The notes beneath the pieces were generated by a model that saw nothing but the letters and a program-made list of their open reading frames with translations, was not told the DNA's origin and ran no database searches. Below are positions 54,835 to 64,000 of a stretch of 64,000 nucleotides of DNA, in pieces. The DNA is from Saccharopolyspora hordei. GTDB lineage: Bacteria > Actinomycetota > Actinomycetes > Mycobacteriales > Pseudonocardiaceae. Location: the NCBI RefSeq assembly GCF_013410345.1, contig NZ_JACCFJ010000001.1, forward strand, positions 1,364,001-1,428,000, in the 5' to 3' direction. Position 1 is the first letter of the stretch, and every line of letters starts with the position of its first letter. Position numbers and translations under genes: made by a program.

Positions 54835-55273
54835 GGTGGAAGGCCTCCAACCTCGCTGGTGGACTGACGGCCCCGTCCGGGAACATGCGCGACCGGCCCC
54901 GAGTCGCAGTTGGTCCCAATCAGCATTGGGTGCACGCCCGTCACCGGCCACGAACAGGGGCCTTGACGCTTCGGATGCTAGACCCGACCAATCCCCCGGG
55001 CCTACTCGCCCGTGCCCTCTGTGATCGACCAGACAAGCGTCCCGGCTGGTTGATCGATGTAGAAATCATTTCGTGACACGGACGCAATGCCCAAGCGGCA
55101 GCGTCAAGACTTAATTTCGAGAGCCACGTCACCGAATGGCGTGCGCCGCGAACCGGACGAACAATCACCGAGGACGACACCGTCGTGTGGAGTTCTGCCG
55201 GCATCGCCGCGCCCGGGCACCCGGGTGCGGTCCAGGGGGGATCGCGGCGGGACCAACAGGAAAGGGGAACGGC
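54835..55273. other. Divergent promoter region between sdhCDAB and the BMP gene
   Basis: About 440 bases. The middle (54960-55130) is lower in GC, with patches such as GTAGAAATCATTTCG and TTAATTTCG. Both operons start here. I find no clear binding site or riboswitch. Confidence 0.45.
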
Positions 55274-56434
55274 ATGCGGCGGACGCCGACATGGAGGCGC
55301 TCGGGTGCCGGACGTTCACGGACGGCCACCGCGGTGGCCGCGCTGCTCACCGGCACGCTGGTGCTCGCCGGCTGCGCGAAGGACGGCGGCGGAGGGGGAG
55401 CCGACAACGCTGACGGGCAGGGGTGCGAGCTGAACCCGCCCCCGGCTGCGGCCGCGCCGCCCGCACCGCCCACCCAGCCGCCGGCACCGCCGGAGGCCAA
55501 GCAGCTGCGGGTCGGCCTGGCGTTCGACATCGGTGGCCGCGGTGACGCCTCGTTCAACGACGCCTCGGTGGCCGGGCTGGAGCGGGCCAAGGCCGAGATG
55601 GGCTTCACCGACGTCAAGGAGCTCGACGCCGGTGCCGGCGAGCCCGAGGACGCCAAGCAGACCCGACTGCGGCAGCTGGCGCGCGAGGGCTACAACCCGG
55701 TGATCGCCGTCGGCTACGCCTACGCCGACGCGGTCAAGGTCGTCGCGCCGGAGTTCCCCGGCACCAAGTTCGCGATCATCGACGAGCAGATCGAGGGTGT
55801 GCCCAACGTCACGTCCCTGGTCTTCGCCGAGGAGCAGGGGTCCTTCCTGGTCGGCGTGATCGCCGCGCACCGCTCGAAGAACTGCCAGGTCGGCTTCGTC
55901 GGCGGGGTGGAGACCCCGCTGATCCAGAAGTTCCAGGCCGGGTTCGAGGCGGGCGCCAAGGCCGCCGCGCCGGACATCGAAGTCGACAGCAAGTACCTGA
56001 CGCCGGCCGGTGACTTCAGCGGCTTCCAGGACCCGAACAAGGGCGCCGAGGTGGCCACCGGGCAGCTGGAGTCCGGGGCCGACGTCATCTACCACGCCGC
56101 GGGCGCGTCCGGGAAGGGCGTGTTCTCGGCGGTCAAGCAGGCCGACGCGAAGGCGATCGGCGTCGACTCCGACCAGTACAACCAGCCGACCGTCGCCGAG
56201 TACAAGGACGTGATCATCTCGTCCATGCTCAAGCGCGTCGACCTGGCGGTGTACGACTACATCTCCGCGGTCGCCCGCAACGACCTGGGGTCGCTGCCGG
56301 AGAAGTTCGACCTGTCCCTCGACGGCGTCGGCTACTCGACCTCGGGTGGCATGGTCGACGACCTGGTGCCGGTGGTGGACGCCTACAAGAACGCCATCGC
56401 CAACGGCGACATCAAGGTCTCCGACAAGCCTTGA
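55274..56434 (+). CDS. BMP-family nucleoside-binding lipoprotein
   Basis: A 386-residue extracellular solute-binding lipoprotein. The signal peptide ends in the lipobox LVLAGC; a Gly/Asp- and then Pro-rich linker leads to the PnrA-like domain with FDIGGRGDASFNDASVAGLE (the G-D-x-S-F-N-D binding motif), AREGYNPVIAVGYAYADAV, and GVDSDQYNQPTV. Homologues bind purine nucleosides (PnrA, BmpA, Med). ATG 55274 is chosen with AAAGGGG upstream. The ATPase and two permeases follow; cdd, deoA and add close the locus, consistent with nucleoside import. Confidence 0.93.
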   Translation: MRRTPTWRRSGAGRSRTATAVAALLTGTLVLAGCAKDGGGGGADNADGQGCELNPPPAAAAPPAPPTQPPAPPEAKQLRVGLAFDIGGRGDASFNDASVAGLERAKAEMGFTDVKELDAGAGEPEDAKQTRLRQLAREGYNPVIAVGYAYADAVKVVAPEFPGTKFAIIDEQIEGVPNVTSLVFAEEQGSFLVGVIAAHRSKNCQVGFVGGVETPLIQKFQAGFEAGAKAAAPDIEVDSKYLTPAGDFSGFQDPNKGAEVATGQLESGADVIYHAAGASGKGVFSAVKQADAKAIGVDSDQYNQPTVAEYKDVIISSMLKRVDLAVYDYISAVARNDLGSLPEKFDLSLDGVGYSTSGGMVDDLVPVVDAYKNAIANGDIKVSDKP

Positions 56435-56443
56435 TCCTCCTGT

Positions 56444-56511
56444 GAAGGGCACCTCCGGCACCCGTGGTGGTCGGTCCACGCTCCTGTCGCCGCGGGCCGG
56501 GGGTGCCCTTC
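56444..56511. repeat. GTGAAGGGCACCT palindromic element (5)
   Basis: GAAGGGCACC (56444-56453, preceded by GT) and GGTGCCCTTC (56502-56511) are 10-bp inverted arms with a longer 48-base interior. It lies 10 bases after the BMP gene stop, where it may act as a partial terminator, allowing more binding protein than transporter mRNA. Confidence 0.75.
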
Positions 56512-56627
56512 GTGTGTCACCCGGCACGGTGGCGTGTTCGCGCCAACCGCGTCACCGCCGGGCCGAAACCGTCCATTGTTGAGCGTCCGTCCGCTTCGCC
56601 ACCGCGAGACGACGTCCTTGGAGCACC

Positions 56628-58162
<1,535 letters not shown>

Positions 58163-58166
<4 letters not shown>

Positions 58167-59260
58167 ACACGTGGCGGGTGCGCCTGCTCCCCGCGGGGCT
58201 GGCGATCGTGTTCTCGGCGGTGCTGTGCAGCGTGGTGCTGCTGGTCTCCGGCGCGAACCCGGTCGACACCCTGCTGGAGATGGTCACGCAGGTCGGGCGC
58301 GGCACCACCGCGGTGGACATCGTCAACACCGCGGGCAGCTACTACCTGGTGGCCATCGCCGCGGCGATCGGCTTCCAGATGAACCTGCTCAACATCGGCA
58401 TCGAGGGCCAGTACCGGCTGGGCGCCTGCGTGGCGGCGATCGTCGGTGGTGCGGTCAGCCTGCCGTTCGGGCTGCACGCGGTGCTGGTCGTCGTGGTCGG
58501 CGCGGTCACCGGCGCGGTGTGGTGCGGCATCGCGGCGCTGCTCAAGGTCTACCGCGGGGTGTCCGAGGTGATCTCCACGATCATGCTCAACACCCTCTCC
58601 ATCGGGCTCATCGCCTACCTGGTGGCCACCTTCGGCGAGATGCGCGGCAACATGCAGGGCACCGCGCGCATCCCGGAGTCCGGCCAGGTGCCGGGGATCC
58701 CGCTGGGCGGGGCCGGGACGCTGTTCGGGCTGGTGCTGCTGTCGGTGGCCGTGGGCGTCGGGTACGCGGTGCTGGTCGACCGCACCCGGTACGGCTTCCA
58801 GCTGCGCGCCTCCGGGTTGTCGCCGACCGCCGCGCTGGCCGGCGGCGTCGACTCCAAGCGCATGGTCCTGTCGGCGATGCTCATCTCCGGCGCCATCGCC
58901 GGGGTGGCCGGGCTGCCGGAGATCCTGAGCCGCGACCACACCTTCACCATCAACTTCCCGACCGGCTACGGCTTCGCGGGCCTGGCCATCGCGCTGCTCG
59001 GCCGCAACCACCCGGTCGGCGTCGCCTTCGGCGCGCTGCTGTGGTCGTTCCTGGACAAGAGCTCGCTGACGCTGGACAACATCGGCGTGCCGAAGGAGAT
59101 CGTGACCATCCTGCAGGGCACCATCGTGCTCTCCGTGGTGGTCGCCTACGAGCTGGTGCGCCGCCGCGAGCTCGCCGCCGAGCAGCGGCGGGTCGGGCGC
59201 GCGCTGGGCACCGCGAGCGAGACACCGGCCGCTGCCGGGACCGGAGGTGAGCGGGCATGA
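58163..59260 (+). CDS. Nucleoside ABC transporter permease (first)
   Basis: A 365-residue membrane protein with 8-10 helices of the BPD_transp_2 (RbsC-like) type. NIGIEGQYRLGACVAAIVGG near residue 78 and VSEVISTIMLNTLSIGLIAY are the conserved coupling and pore features. FQLRASGLSPTAALAGGVDS is the typical EAA-like cytoplasmic loop. ATG 58163 overlaps the ATPase stop (ATGA). It pairs with the second permease. Confidence 0.92.
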
Positions 59261-60519
59261 CCGCGGTGACCGCGGAACCGACGAAGGCCCCGCAGAAGCC
59301 GGCGCGCCGCCCGATGCCCGGCTGGGCGCGGGTGCTGCTGTGGGTGGTCGTCGCCTTCGTGGCGGTGTCGTTCACCTCGTACCAGACGGACGTGCCGCAG
59401 CTGACCTCCTCGGGCACCGTGCAGTCCGCGGTGCGGCTGGGCGTCCCGATCCTGCTGGCGGCGCTGGGCGGCCTGTGGGCCGAGCGCGCCGGGGTCATCA
59501 ACATCGGCCTGGAAGGCATGATGATCCTCGGCACCTGGGGCGGCGCGTGGGCCGGCTACCAGTGGGGACCGTTCGCCGGGCTGGTGGCGGCGGCGGTGTT
59601 CGGCGCGCTGGGCGGGCTGGTGCACGCGATCGCGACGGTGACCTTCGGGGTCAACCACATCGTCTCCGGTGTGGCGATCAACCTGCTGGGCGCGGGCTTG
59701 GCGAAGTACCTCGCGACGCTGGTGTTCGAGCCGGTCTCGCGGAACCCGCGGGAGTCGCCCCCGGTGCCGAAGTTCGACACCTACTCGGCGCAACCGCTGG
59801 GGGACTGGCTGGAGCAGCTGGAGGACGTGCAGCGGGTCGGCATCTCCGACGCCGCGGGCATCCTCGGCGGCCTGGTCACCGGGGTCTCCCCGCTGACCAT
59901 GCTGGCGTTCCTGCTGGTGCCGGTGAGCTACCTGGTGCTGTGGCGCTCGCCGTTCGGGCTGCGGCTGCGGTCCTGCGGGGAGAACCCGGTGGCGGCGGAG
60001 TCGCTGGGCGTCAACGTCTACCGGTACAAGTACCTCGCGGTGATCATCTCGGGCGCGCTGGCCGGCATCGGCGGTGCGGCGCTGATCCTCAACCCGGGCC
60101 AGGCGGGCTACCTGGAGGGCCAGACCAACAACCGCGGCTACATCGGCCTGGCGGCGATGATCTTCGGCAACTGGCGGCCGGGCGGGCTGCTCGGCGGTGC
60201 CGCGCTGTTCGGCTACTCCGACGGCCTGCAGCTGCGCAGCGGCGAGACCAGCGTGCACGCGCTGTTCTACGGCGCGACGCTGCTGCTCGTGGTCGTCGCG
60301 GCGGTGCAGGTGTGGCGGCGCAGCTGGTTCGCCGCGGGCCTGGCGCTGGTCGCCGCCGCGGTGATGTACGCGGTGTACTGGTACACCGACGAGCTGCCCA
60401 CCGAGCTCACCGCCTACACCCCGCACCTGGTGACGCTGGTGGTCCTGGCCGTGGCGTCGCAGCGGCTGCGACCACCCGCGGCGAACGGCCTGCAGTACCG
60501 ACGCGGGGCCGACCAGTGA
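59257..60519 (+). CDS. Nucleoside ABC transporter permease (second)
   Basis: A 420-residue permease of the same family. NIGLEGMMILGTWGGAWAGY parallels the first permease, NHIVSGVAINLLGAGLAKYL precedes a substrate-side segment, and LRSCGENPVAAESLGVNVYR is the coupling loop. It has a longer C-terminus than permease one (two extra helices after AAVMYAVYW). Start ATG 59257 overlaps the previous stop; the stop overlaps cdd (GTGA), so transporter and cytidine deaminase are one translational unit. Confidence 0.92.
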   Translation: MTAVTAEPTKAPQKPARRPMPGWARVLLWVVVAFVAVSFTSYQTDVPQLTSSGTVQSAVRLGVPILLAALGGLWAERAGVINIGLEGMMILGTWGGAWAGYQWGPFAGLVAAAVFGALGGLVHAIATVTFGVNHIVSGVAINLLGAGLAKYLATLVFEPVSRNPRESPPVPKFDTYSAQPLGDWLEQLEDVQRVGISDAAGILGGLVTGVSPLTMLAFLLVPVSYLVLWRSPFGLRLRSCGENPVAAESLGVNVYRYKYLAVIISGALAGIGGAALILNPGQAGYLEGQTNNRGYIGLAAMIFGNWRPGGLLGGAALFGYSDGLQLRSGETSVHALFYGATLLLVVVAAVQVWRRSWFAAGLALVAAAVMYAVYWYTDELPTELTAYTPHLVTLVVLAVASQRLRPPAANGLQYRRGADQ

Positions 60520-60893
60520 CCGCGGTGGACTGGGAGGCGCTGCGGGCGGCGGCCGTGGACGCCGCCGCCCTGGCGTACTGCCCGTACTCGGGGCTGCAGG
60601 TGGGTGCGGCCGCGCTGTGCGACGACGGTCGCGTGGTGACCGGGTGCAACGTGGAGAACGGCTCCTACGGGGTCACCCTGTGCGCGGAGTGCACGATGGC
60701 CGGCCAGCTCCAGCTGACCGGCGGGGGCCGGTTCGTCGCGGTGGCCTGCCGCAGCGGCACCGGGGAGCTGCTCATGCCCTGCGGCCGCTGCCGCCAGGTC
60801 CTGCAGGAGCTGGGCGGACCGGACTGCCTGGTGGACACGCCCCGGGGCGTCCTGCCCATGCGCGAGGTCCTCCCCGACGCCTTCGAGCTGTAG
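60516..60893 (+). CDS. cdd: Cytidine deaminase
   Basis: A 125-residue zinc enzyme converting cytidine and deoxycytidine to uridine forms. The active site is GCNVENGSYGVTLCAECTM (substrate Asn/Glu, then zinc Cys and catalytic Glu in C-A-E) and MPCGRCRQVLQEL (the other two zinc cysteines). The length is that of the homotetrameric class. GTG 60516 overlaps the permease stop. It probably deaminates cytidine imported by the adjacent transporter before DeoA or other phosphorylases act on the product. Confidence 0.96.
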   Translation: MTAVDWEALRAAAVDAAALAYCPYSGLQVGAAALCDDGRVVTGCNVENGSYGVTLCAECTMAGQLQLTGGGRFVAVACRSGTGELLMPCGRCRQVLQELGGPDCLVDTPRGVLPMREVLPDAFEL

Positions 60894-60976
60894 GTCGCCG
60901 GAACACTCGTCCGGGGTGTGTCTGCGCGCGGGGTTCGGTTTTCGAGAGGTGGAAGGGTTCGGACTGGGAGGCGACG

Positions 60977-62260
60977 GTGCACTCTGCGGTTGACGTGATT
61001 CGGGTGAAGCGGGACGGCGGGCGGCTCAGCGACGAGCAGATCGACTGGGTCGTCGACGCCTACACGCGCGGGGAGGTCGCCGACGAGCAGATGGCGTCGC
61101 TGGCCATGGCCGTCCTGCTGCGCGGGATGACGCCGGAGGAGACGGCGCGGTGGACCAGGGCGATGGTCGCCTCCGGTGAGGTGCTGGACCTCGGCTCGGT
61201 GTCCAGGCCCACGGTGGACAAGCACTCCACGGGCGGGGTGGGGGACAAGATCACCCTGCCGTTGACCCCGCTGGTCGCCGCCTGCGGTGCGGCGGTGCCG
61301 CAGCTGTCCGGGCGCGGGCTCGGGCACACCGGCGGCACGCTGGACAAGCTGGAGTCGATCCCGGGCTGGCGGGCGCAGCTGTCGCTGGACGAGATCCGCG
61401 CCCAGCTCGACGACGTCGGGGCGGTGGTGTGCGCCGCGACGGAGGGGCTGGCACCGGCCGACCGGAAGCTCTACGCCCTGCGGGACGTGACGGGCACCGT
61501 GGAGTCGATCCCGCTCATCGCCAGCTCGATCATGAGCAAGAAGATCGCCGAGGGCGTGCAGTCGCTGGTGCTGGACGTCAAGTGCGGGTCCGGGGCGTTC
61601 ATGAAGGACCTGGACCAGGCGCGGCAGCTGGCCACCGCGCTGGTGGACATCGGCACCGCCGGCGGGGTGCGCACCAGCGCGCTCATCACCGACATGTCCG
61701 TGCCGCTGGGGCGGGCGGTCGGCAACGCCCTGGAGGTCGCCGAGGCGGTGGAGGTGCTGCGCGGGGGCGGTCCGTCGGACGTCGTCGAGCTGACCCTGGC
61801 GCTGGCCCGCGAGATGCTGGCGCACGCCGGGCTGTCCGATGTGGACCCCGCGGAGGCGCTGGCGGACGGGCGCGCGCACGACGTGTGGTGCCGGATGGTC
61901 AAGGCGCAGGGCGGTGACCCGGACGCGGAACTGCCACGGGCGAGGCACGTCGACGTGGTCACCGCACCGCGGGACGGGGTGCTGACCGAGCTGGACGCGT
62001 TCGCCGTGGGCGTCGCCGCGTGGCGCCTGGGGGCCGGGCGGGCCCGCAAGGAGGACGACGTCGACCACGCCGCCGGGGTGCTGTGCCTGGCGAAGCCGGG
62101 GGACCGCGTCACCGCGGGGCAACCCCTGCTGGAGCTGCACACCGACCGGCCGGACACCGTGGCCGCCGCGCGGGACGCGCTGCGCGACGCGTACCGGATC
62201 AGCGACGCCGCCCGGGAGTCGACGCCGCTGGTGCTGGACCGGGTGGCCGCAGGCAGCTGA
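60977..62260 (+). CDS. deoA: Thymidine phosphorylase
   Basis: A 427-residue pyrimidine-nucleoside phosphorylase releasing the base from thymidine or deoxyuridine. The phosphate-binding signature is VDKHSTGGVGDKITLPLTPL, and SGRGLGHTGGTLDKLESI follows; LVLDVKCGSGAFMK is the substrate-closing segment. The C-terminal domain (RHVDVVTAPRDGVLTELDAF) is of the PYNP type. GTG 60977 is supported by GGGAGG at five bases. An 83-base gap separates it from cdd. Confidence 0.96.
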   Translation: MHSAVDVIRVKRDGGRLSDEQIDWVVDAYTRGEVADEQMASLAMAVLLRGMTPEETARWTRAMVASGEVLDLGSVSRPTVDKHSTGGVGDKITLPLTPLVAACGAAVPQLSGRGLGHTGGTLDKLESIPGWRAQLSLDEIRAQLDDVGAVVCAATEGLAPADRKLYALRDVTGTVESIPLIASSIMSKKIAEGVQSLVLDVKCGSGAFMKDLDQARQLATALVDIGTAGGVRTSALITDMSVPLGRAVGNALEVAEAVEVLRGGGPSDVVELTLALAREMLAHAGLSDVDPAEALADGRAHDVWCRMVKAQGGDPDAELPRARHVDVVTAPRDGVLTELDAFAVGVAAWRLGAGRARKEDDVDHAAGVLCLAKPGDRVTAGQPLLELHTDRPDTVAAARDALRDAYRISDAARESTPLVLDRVAAGS

Positions 62261-62314
62261 GCGGGCGGTGCGTCGGGACGCCGCTGCGGTGTCCCGGCGC
62301 ACCGGGTGGAAGAA

Positions 62315-62351
62315 GGCCCTGGCCCGTGCAGCGGGTGCACGGGCCAGGGCC
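62315..62351. terminator. Perfect bidirectional terminator
   Basis: GGCCCTGGCCCGTGCA (62315-62330) and TGCACGGGCCAGGGCC (62336-62351) form a perfect 16-bp stem with a five-base loop between the convergent deoA and coiled-coil genes. Confidence 0.92.
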
Positions 62352-62390
62352 ACTGCGCTCCGGCGGCGGTTCCGGGGGGAACCGCCGGGA

Positions 62391-63584
62391 TCAGGCGGTC
62401 TCGGCGGCGTAGTCCTCTTCGCCGTCGGTGAGGGCCTTGTCCGTGGTGTCGCGCTTGGCGCTCTTGGAGCGGCCGCGGCGCTGCTGGCGCGGCAGCGTGG
62501 TGGGCGGCGGCGGGGTCGACGGCGCGCTGCCACCGAGGATCAGCTCGGCGAAGGTCGCCATGGCCTCGTCGAGCTGACCGGCGTGGCGCCGCTCGCTCTC
62601 CTCGTTCGCCTCGCGCACAAGGGCGTTGAGCGTGTCGCGGTCCGGGCGGGCCGACAGCGTGCCCGACAGCTGCGACAGGTTCTTCGACAGCGTGCCGCTG
62701 AGGTCGCCGAGACCGGCCTTGACGCCCTCCTCGACCGTGTTGATGCGGTCGGTGAAGCCCTGCTCGACGGTGTCGATGCGGGTGTTGACGTTGTCCTCGA
62801 CCTGGTCGAGGCGCGACGACACCTGGTCCAGCCGGCTGGTGAGCTGCTCGAGGCGGTCGGCCAGCTTGTCCAGCCGGTCGGTCGGGTCCACCGCGGGACG
62901 CGCCTTGAGCTCCTCCAGCTTGGCGTCCAGCTGGTCGCGGGTGCCGGCCACCGCGTCGGTGAGCGAGTTCTGCGCGCTGCTGGTGGATTCGGTGACCGCG
63001 CGCTGCAGGGCCTCGCGGGTGCCGTCGAGGTGTTCGTGCACGCCCTCGTCGATCTCGGCGAAGCGGCCGCGCAGGCTCGTCTCCAGGGAGTCGATGCGCT
63101 CGCGCACCGGCCCGTGCACCGCGCCGGGCAGCGCCTCCAGCCGACCGTCCTGCTTGTCCAGGTGCAGCCCCAGCTCGTCCAGGCGCTTGTGGATGTGGCC
63201 GAGCTTGTCCTCCAGGCCGTCCATCCGGCCGACCACACCGTCCATCCGGCCGGACACGCCGTCGAGCCGCCCGTCGAGCTGGGCGAACGGCTTGGCCAGC
63301 TTGTCCATCAAGCCGTCGACGGCGCCCTTGAGCTCGCTCAGCGCACCGTCGTGCGCTTCGAGCTTGGCCAGCGCCTCGTCGAGCCGTTCGGCGAGCACGC
63401 TGACCTCGGTGCGGTCCGGCAGCTCGGAGAGGCGTTTCCGCACGGAACCCAGCGACTCCAGCGGGGAGAGCCGGGCGTGGATCTCGTCCAGGGCGTCGAA
63501 GATCTGCTGTTGTTCGCTCTCGCGGATCTCAGCCGCACGCGTGAGCATGTTGCGCATGCGGTCGAACGACATGTTCTCGGTCAC
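62391..63584 (-). CDS. Long coiled-coil protein of unknown function
   Basis: A 397-residue cytoplasmic protein that is almost all helical. Heptad-like and 11-residue repeats run through it: KPFAQLDGRLDGVSGRMDGV, VGRMDGLEDKLGHIHKRLDE, DRLDKLADRLEQLTSRLDQV, SSRLDQVEDNVNTRIDTVEQ. The N-terminal FDRMRNMLTRAAEIRESEQQ and C-terminal basic tail (PRQQRRGRSKSAKRD) bracket it. No enzyme motif, signal or membrane segment is present. GTG 63584 is used; ATG 63572 is possible. It converges on deoA and is divergent from add. A structural or scaffolding role is the only reasonable guess. Confidence 0.8.
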   Translation of the reverse strand: MTENMSFDRMRNMLTRAAEIRESEQQQIFDALDEIHARLSPLESLGSVRKRLSELPDRTEVSVLAERLDEALAKLEAHDGALSELKGAVDGLMDKLAKPFAQLDGRLDGVSGRMDGVVGRMDGLEDKLGHIHKRLDELGLHLDKQDGRLEALPGAVHGPVRERIDSLETSLRGRFAEIDEGVHEHLDGTREALQRAVTESTSSAQNSLTDAVAGTRDQLDAKLEELKARPAVDPTDRLDKLADRLEQLTSRLDQVSSRLDQVEDNVNTRIDTVEQGFTDRINTVEEGVKAGLGDLSGTLSKNLSQLSGTLSARPDRDTLNALVREANEESERRHAGQLDEAMATFAELILGGSAPSTPPPPTTLPRQQRRGRSKSAKRDTTDKALTDGEEDYAAETA

Positions 63585-63724
63585 GGCTAGGGGCGTCCTT
63601 CGTCGAGGGGAGGTGAGGACTCACCGAGCCTAGCTACTCACTCACCGCGTTCCTAGCCACCCCCCGATGCACCGGGTGACCGTTCCTCCTCAGTGGAATC
63701 ACGATGGAGCAGTCCTGTTCGGCT

Positions 63725-63775
63725 GAATGACCCATTCGGAGCACCGCCGATTGACCCACTCGAAGTCAGTGGGTC
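63725..63775. promoter_or_regulatory. Candidate operator upstream of add
   Basis: Two related sites 24 bases apart: TGACCCATTCG (63728) and TGACCCACTCG (63752). Each sits in a small inverted repeat, GAATG-ACC-CATTC (63725-63737) and GACCCACT-N7-AGTGGGTC (63753-63775). They lie 130-180 bases before the add start, within the shared region with the coiled-coil gene. Confidence 0.5.
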
Positions 63776-63893
63776 CGATCGGGTGATTTCTGGTGCGGCG
63801 CCCGCCGTCCGCACCCGTCGGGCAGCGTGGCCAGTTCTCGCCGCGAGCGGGTTTCCGCTGGTAGCTGTCGGTGATCTGGCCATCGTCGGCCTG

Positions 63894-63899
63894 TAACGT
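63894..63899 (+). promoter_or_regulatory. -10 hexamer of add, probable leaderless transcript
   Basis: TAACGT ends six bases before the ATG at 63906, and no Shine-Dalgarno site is visible, fitting the TANNNT leaderless pattern. Confidence 0.6.
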
Positions 63900-63905
63900 G
63901 GATGC

Positions 63906-64000
63906 ATGTCGACACCGGTGAACCTGAACACCATCCGGCAGGCCCCCAAGGTGCTGTTGCACGACCACCTCGACGGTGGCCTGCGGCCGCAGACCGTCAT
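63906..64000 (+). CDS. add: Adenosine deaminase (3' truncated by window end)
   Basis: The first 31 codons of a purine deaminase. [16 protein letters not shown] matches the start of the adenosine deaminase metal site (the H-x-H of family members); the N-terminal [15 protein letters not shown] is a typical leader. It would deaminate adenosine and deoxyadenosine and complete the nucleoside-salvage set formed with cdd and deoA. The rest lies outside the window. Confidence 0.9.
   Translation, partial: MSTPVNLNTIRQAPKVLLHDHLDGGLRPQTV

Overview
The window is high-GC DNA from an actinomycete, most likely of the order Pseudonocardiales (Saccharopolyspora/Saccharothrix/Amycolatopsis type). I infer this from strong GC bias at third codon positions, frequent GTG starts, an F420 gene (fbiC), mycobacterial-type LexA boxes, a DUF397/XRE regulatory module, and the grouping sdhCDAB - cdd - deoA - add - trpS - dacB - icd familiar from actinobacterial chromosomes. 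The species cannot be named from sequence alone. It looks chromosomal, with mostly housekeeping genes and one complete IS30-family element.

Layout. 1-7.6 kb: the 3' end of purH, then an SOS mutagenesis cassette (imuA-imuB and dnaE2), each unit preceded by two LexA boxes. 7.6-13 kb: a 1.4-kb gene-poor stretch with short repeats, an M20 peptidase divergent from a universal stress protein, an IS30 element flanked by duplicated sequence and palindromic repeats, and a pentapeptide-repeat gene. 14.2-16.7 kb: a large multidomain protein with a YezG-like (DUF600) N-terminus and a TNT-like (NAD glycohydrolase-type) C-terminus. 17-27 kb: two transporters, folD, a DUF3017 gene, several small conserved proteins, icd, tRNA-Val and an SDR/regulator pair. 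27-30 kb: three small secreted proteins, one of them a subtilisin-inhibitor-like protein. 30-32.8 kb: a MoaD/ThiS-like protein coupled to a BNR propeller, and a lipoprotein acid phosphatase. 33-37.5 kb: a DUF397/XRE module with a striking TGCA-rich palindrome, then a decayed stretch (a frameshifted membrane protein, and a two-component system whose receiver lacks its phosphorylated aspartate and whose kinase is broken). 37.5-51 kb: xthA, a DHFR-like reductase, a ferredoxin reductase, a subtilase, fbiC, trpS, a YihY-family protein, a TetR/FAD-monooxygenase pair, a D,D-carboxypeptidase. 51-55 kb: the sdhCDAB operon. 55-64 kb: a nucleoside uptake and salvage locus (BMP lipoprotein, ATPase, two permeases, cdd, deoA, the start of add) with a coiled-coil gene inserted.

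How the genes work together. The SOS cassette provides damage-inducible error-prone synthesis. icd and sdhCDAB belong to the TCA cycle. The BMP transporter would import nucleosides that Cdd, DeoA and Add deaminate or phosphorolyse. The DUF397/XRE genes form a regulatory module of the WhiJ/BldB kind. The most unusual objects are the YezG-TNT fusion protein, the MoaD/BNR pair, the TGCA operator array, the pseudo-receiver, and a family of GTGAAGGGCACCT palindromes scattered between genes.
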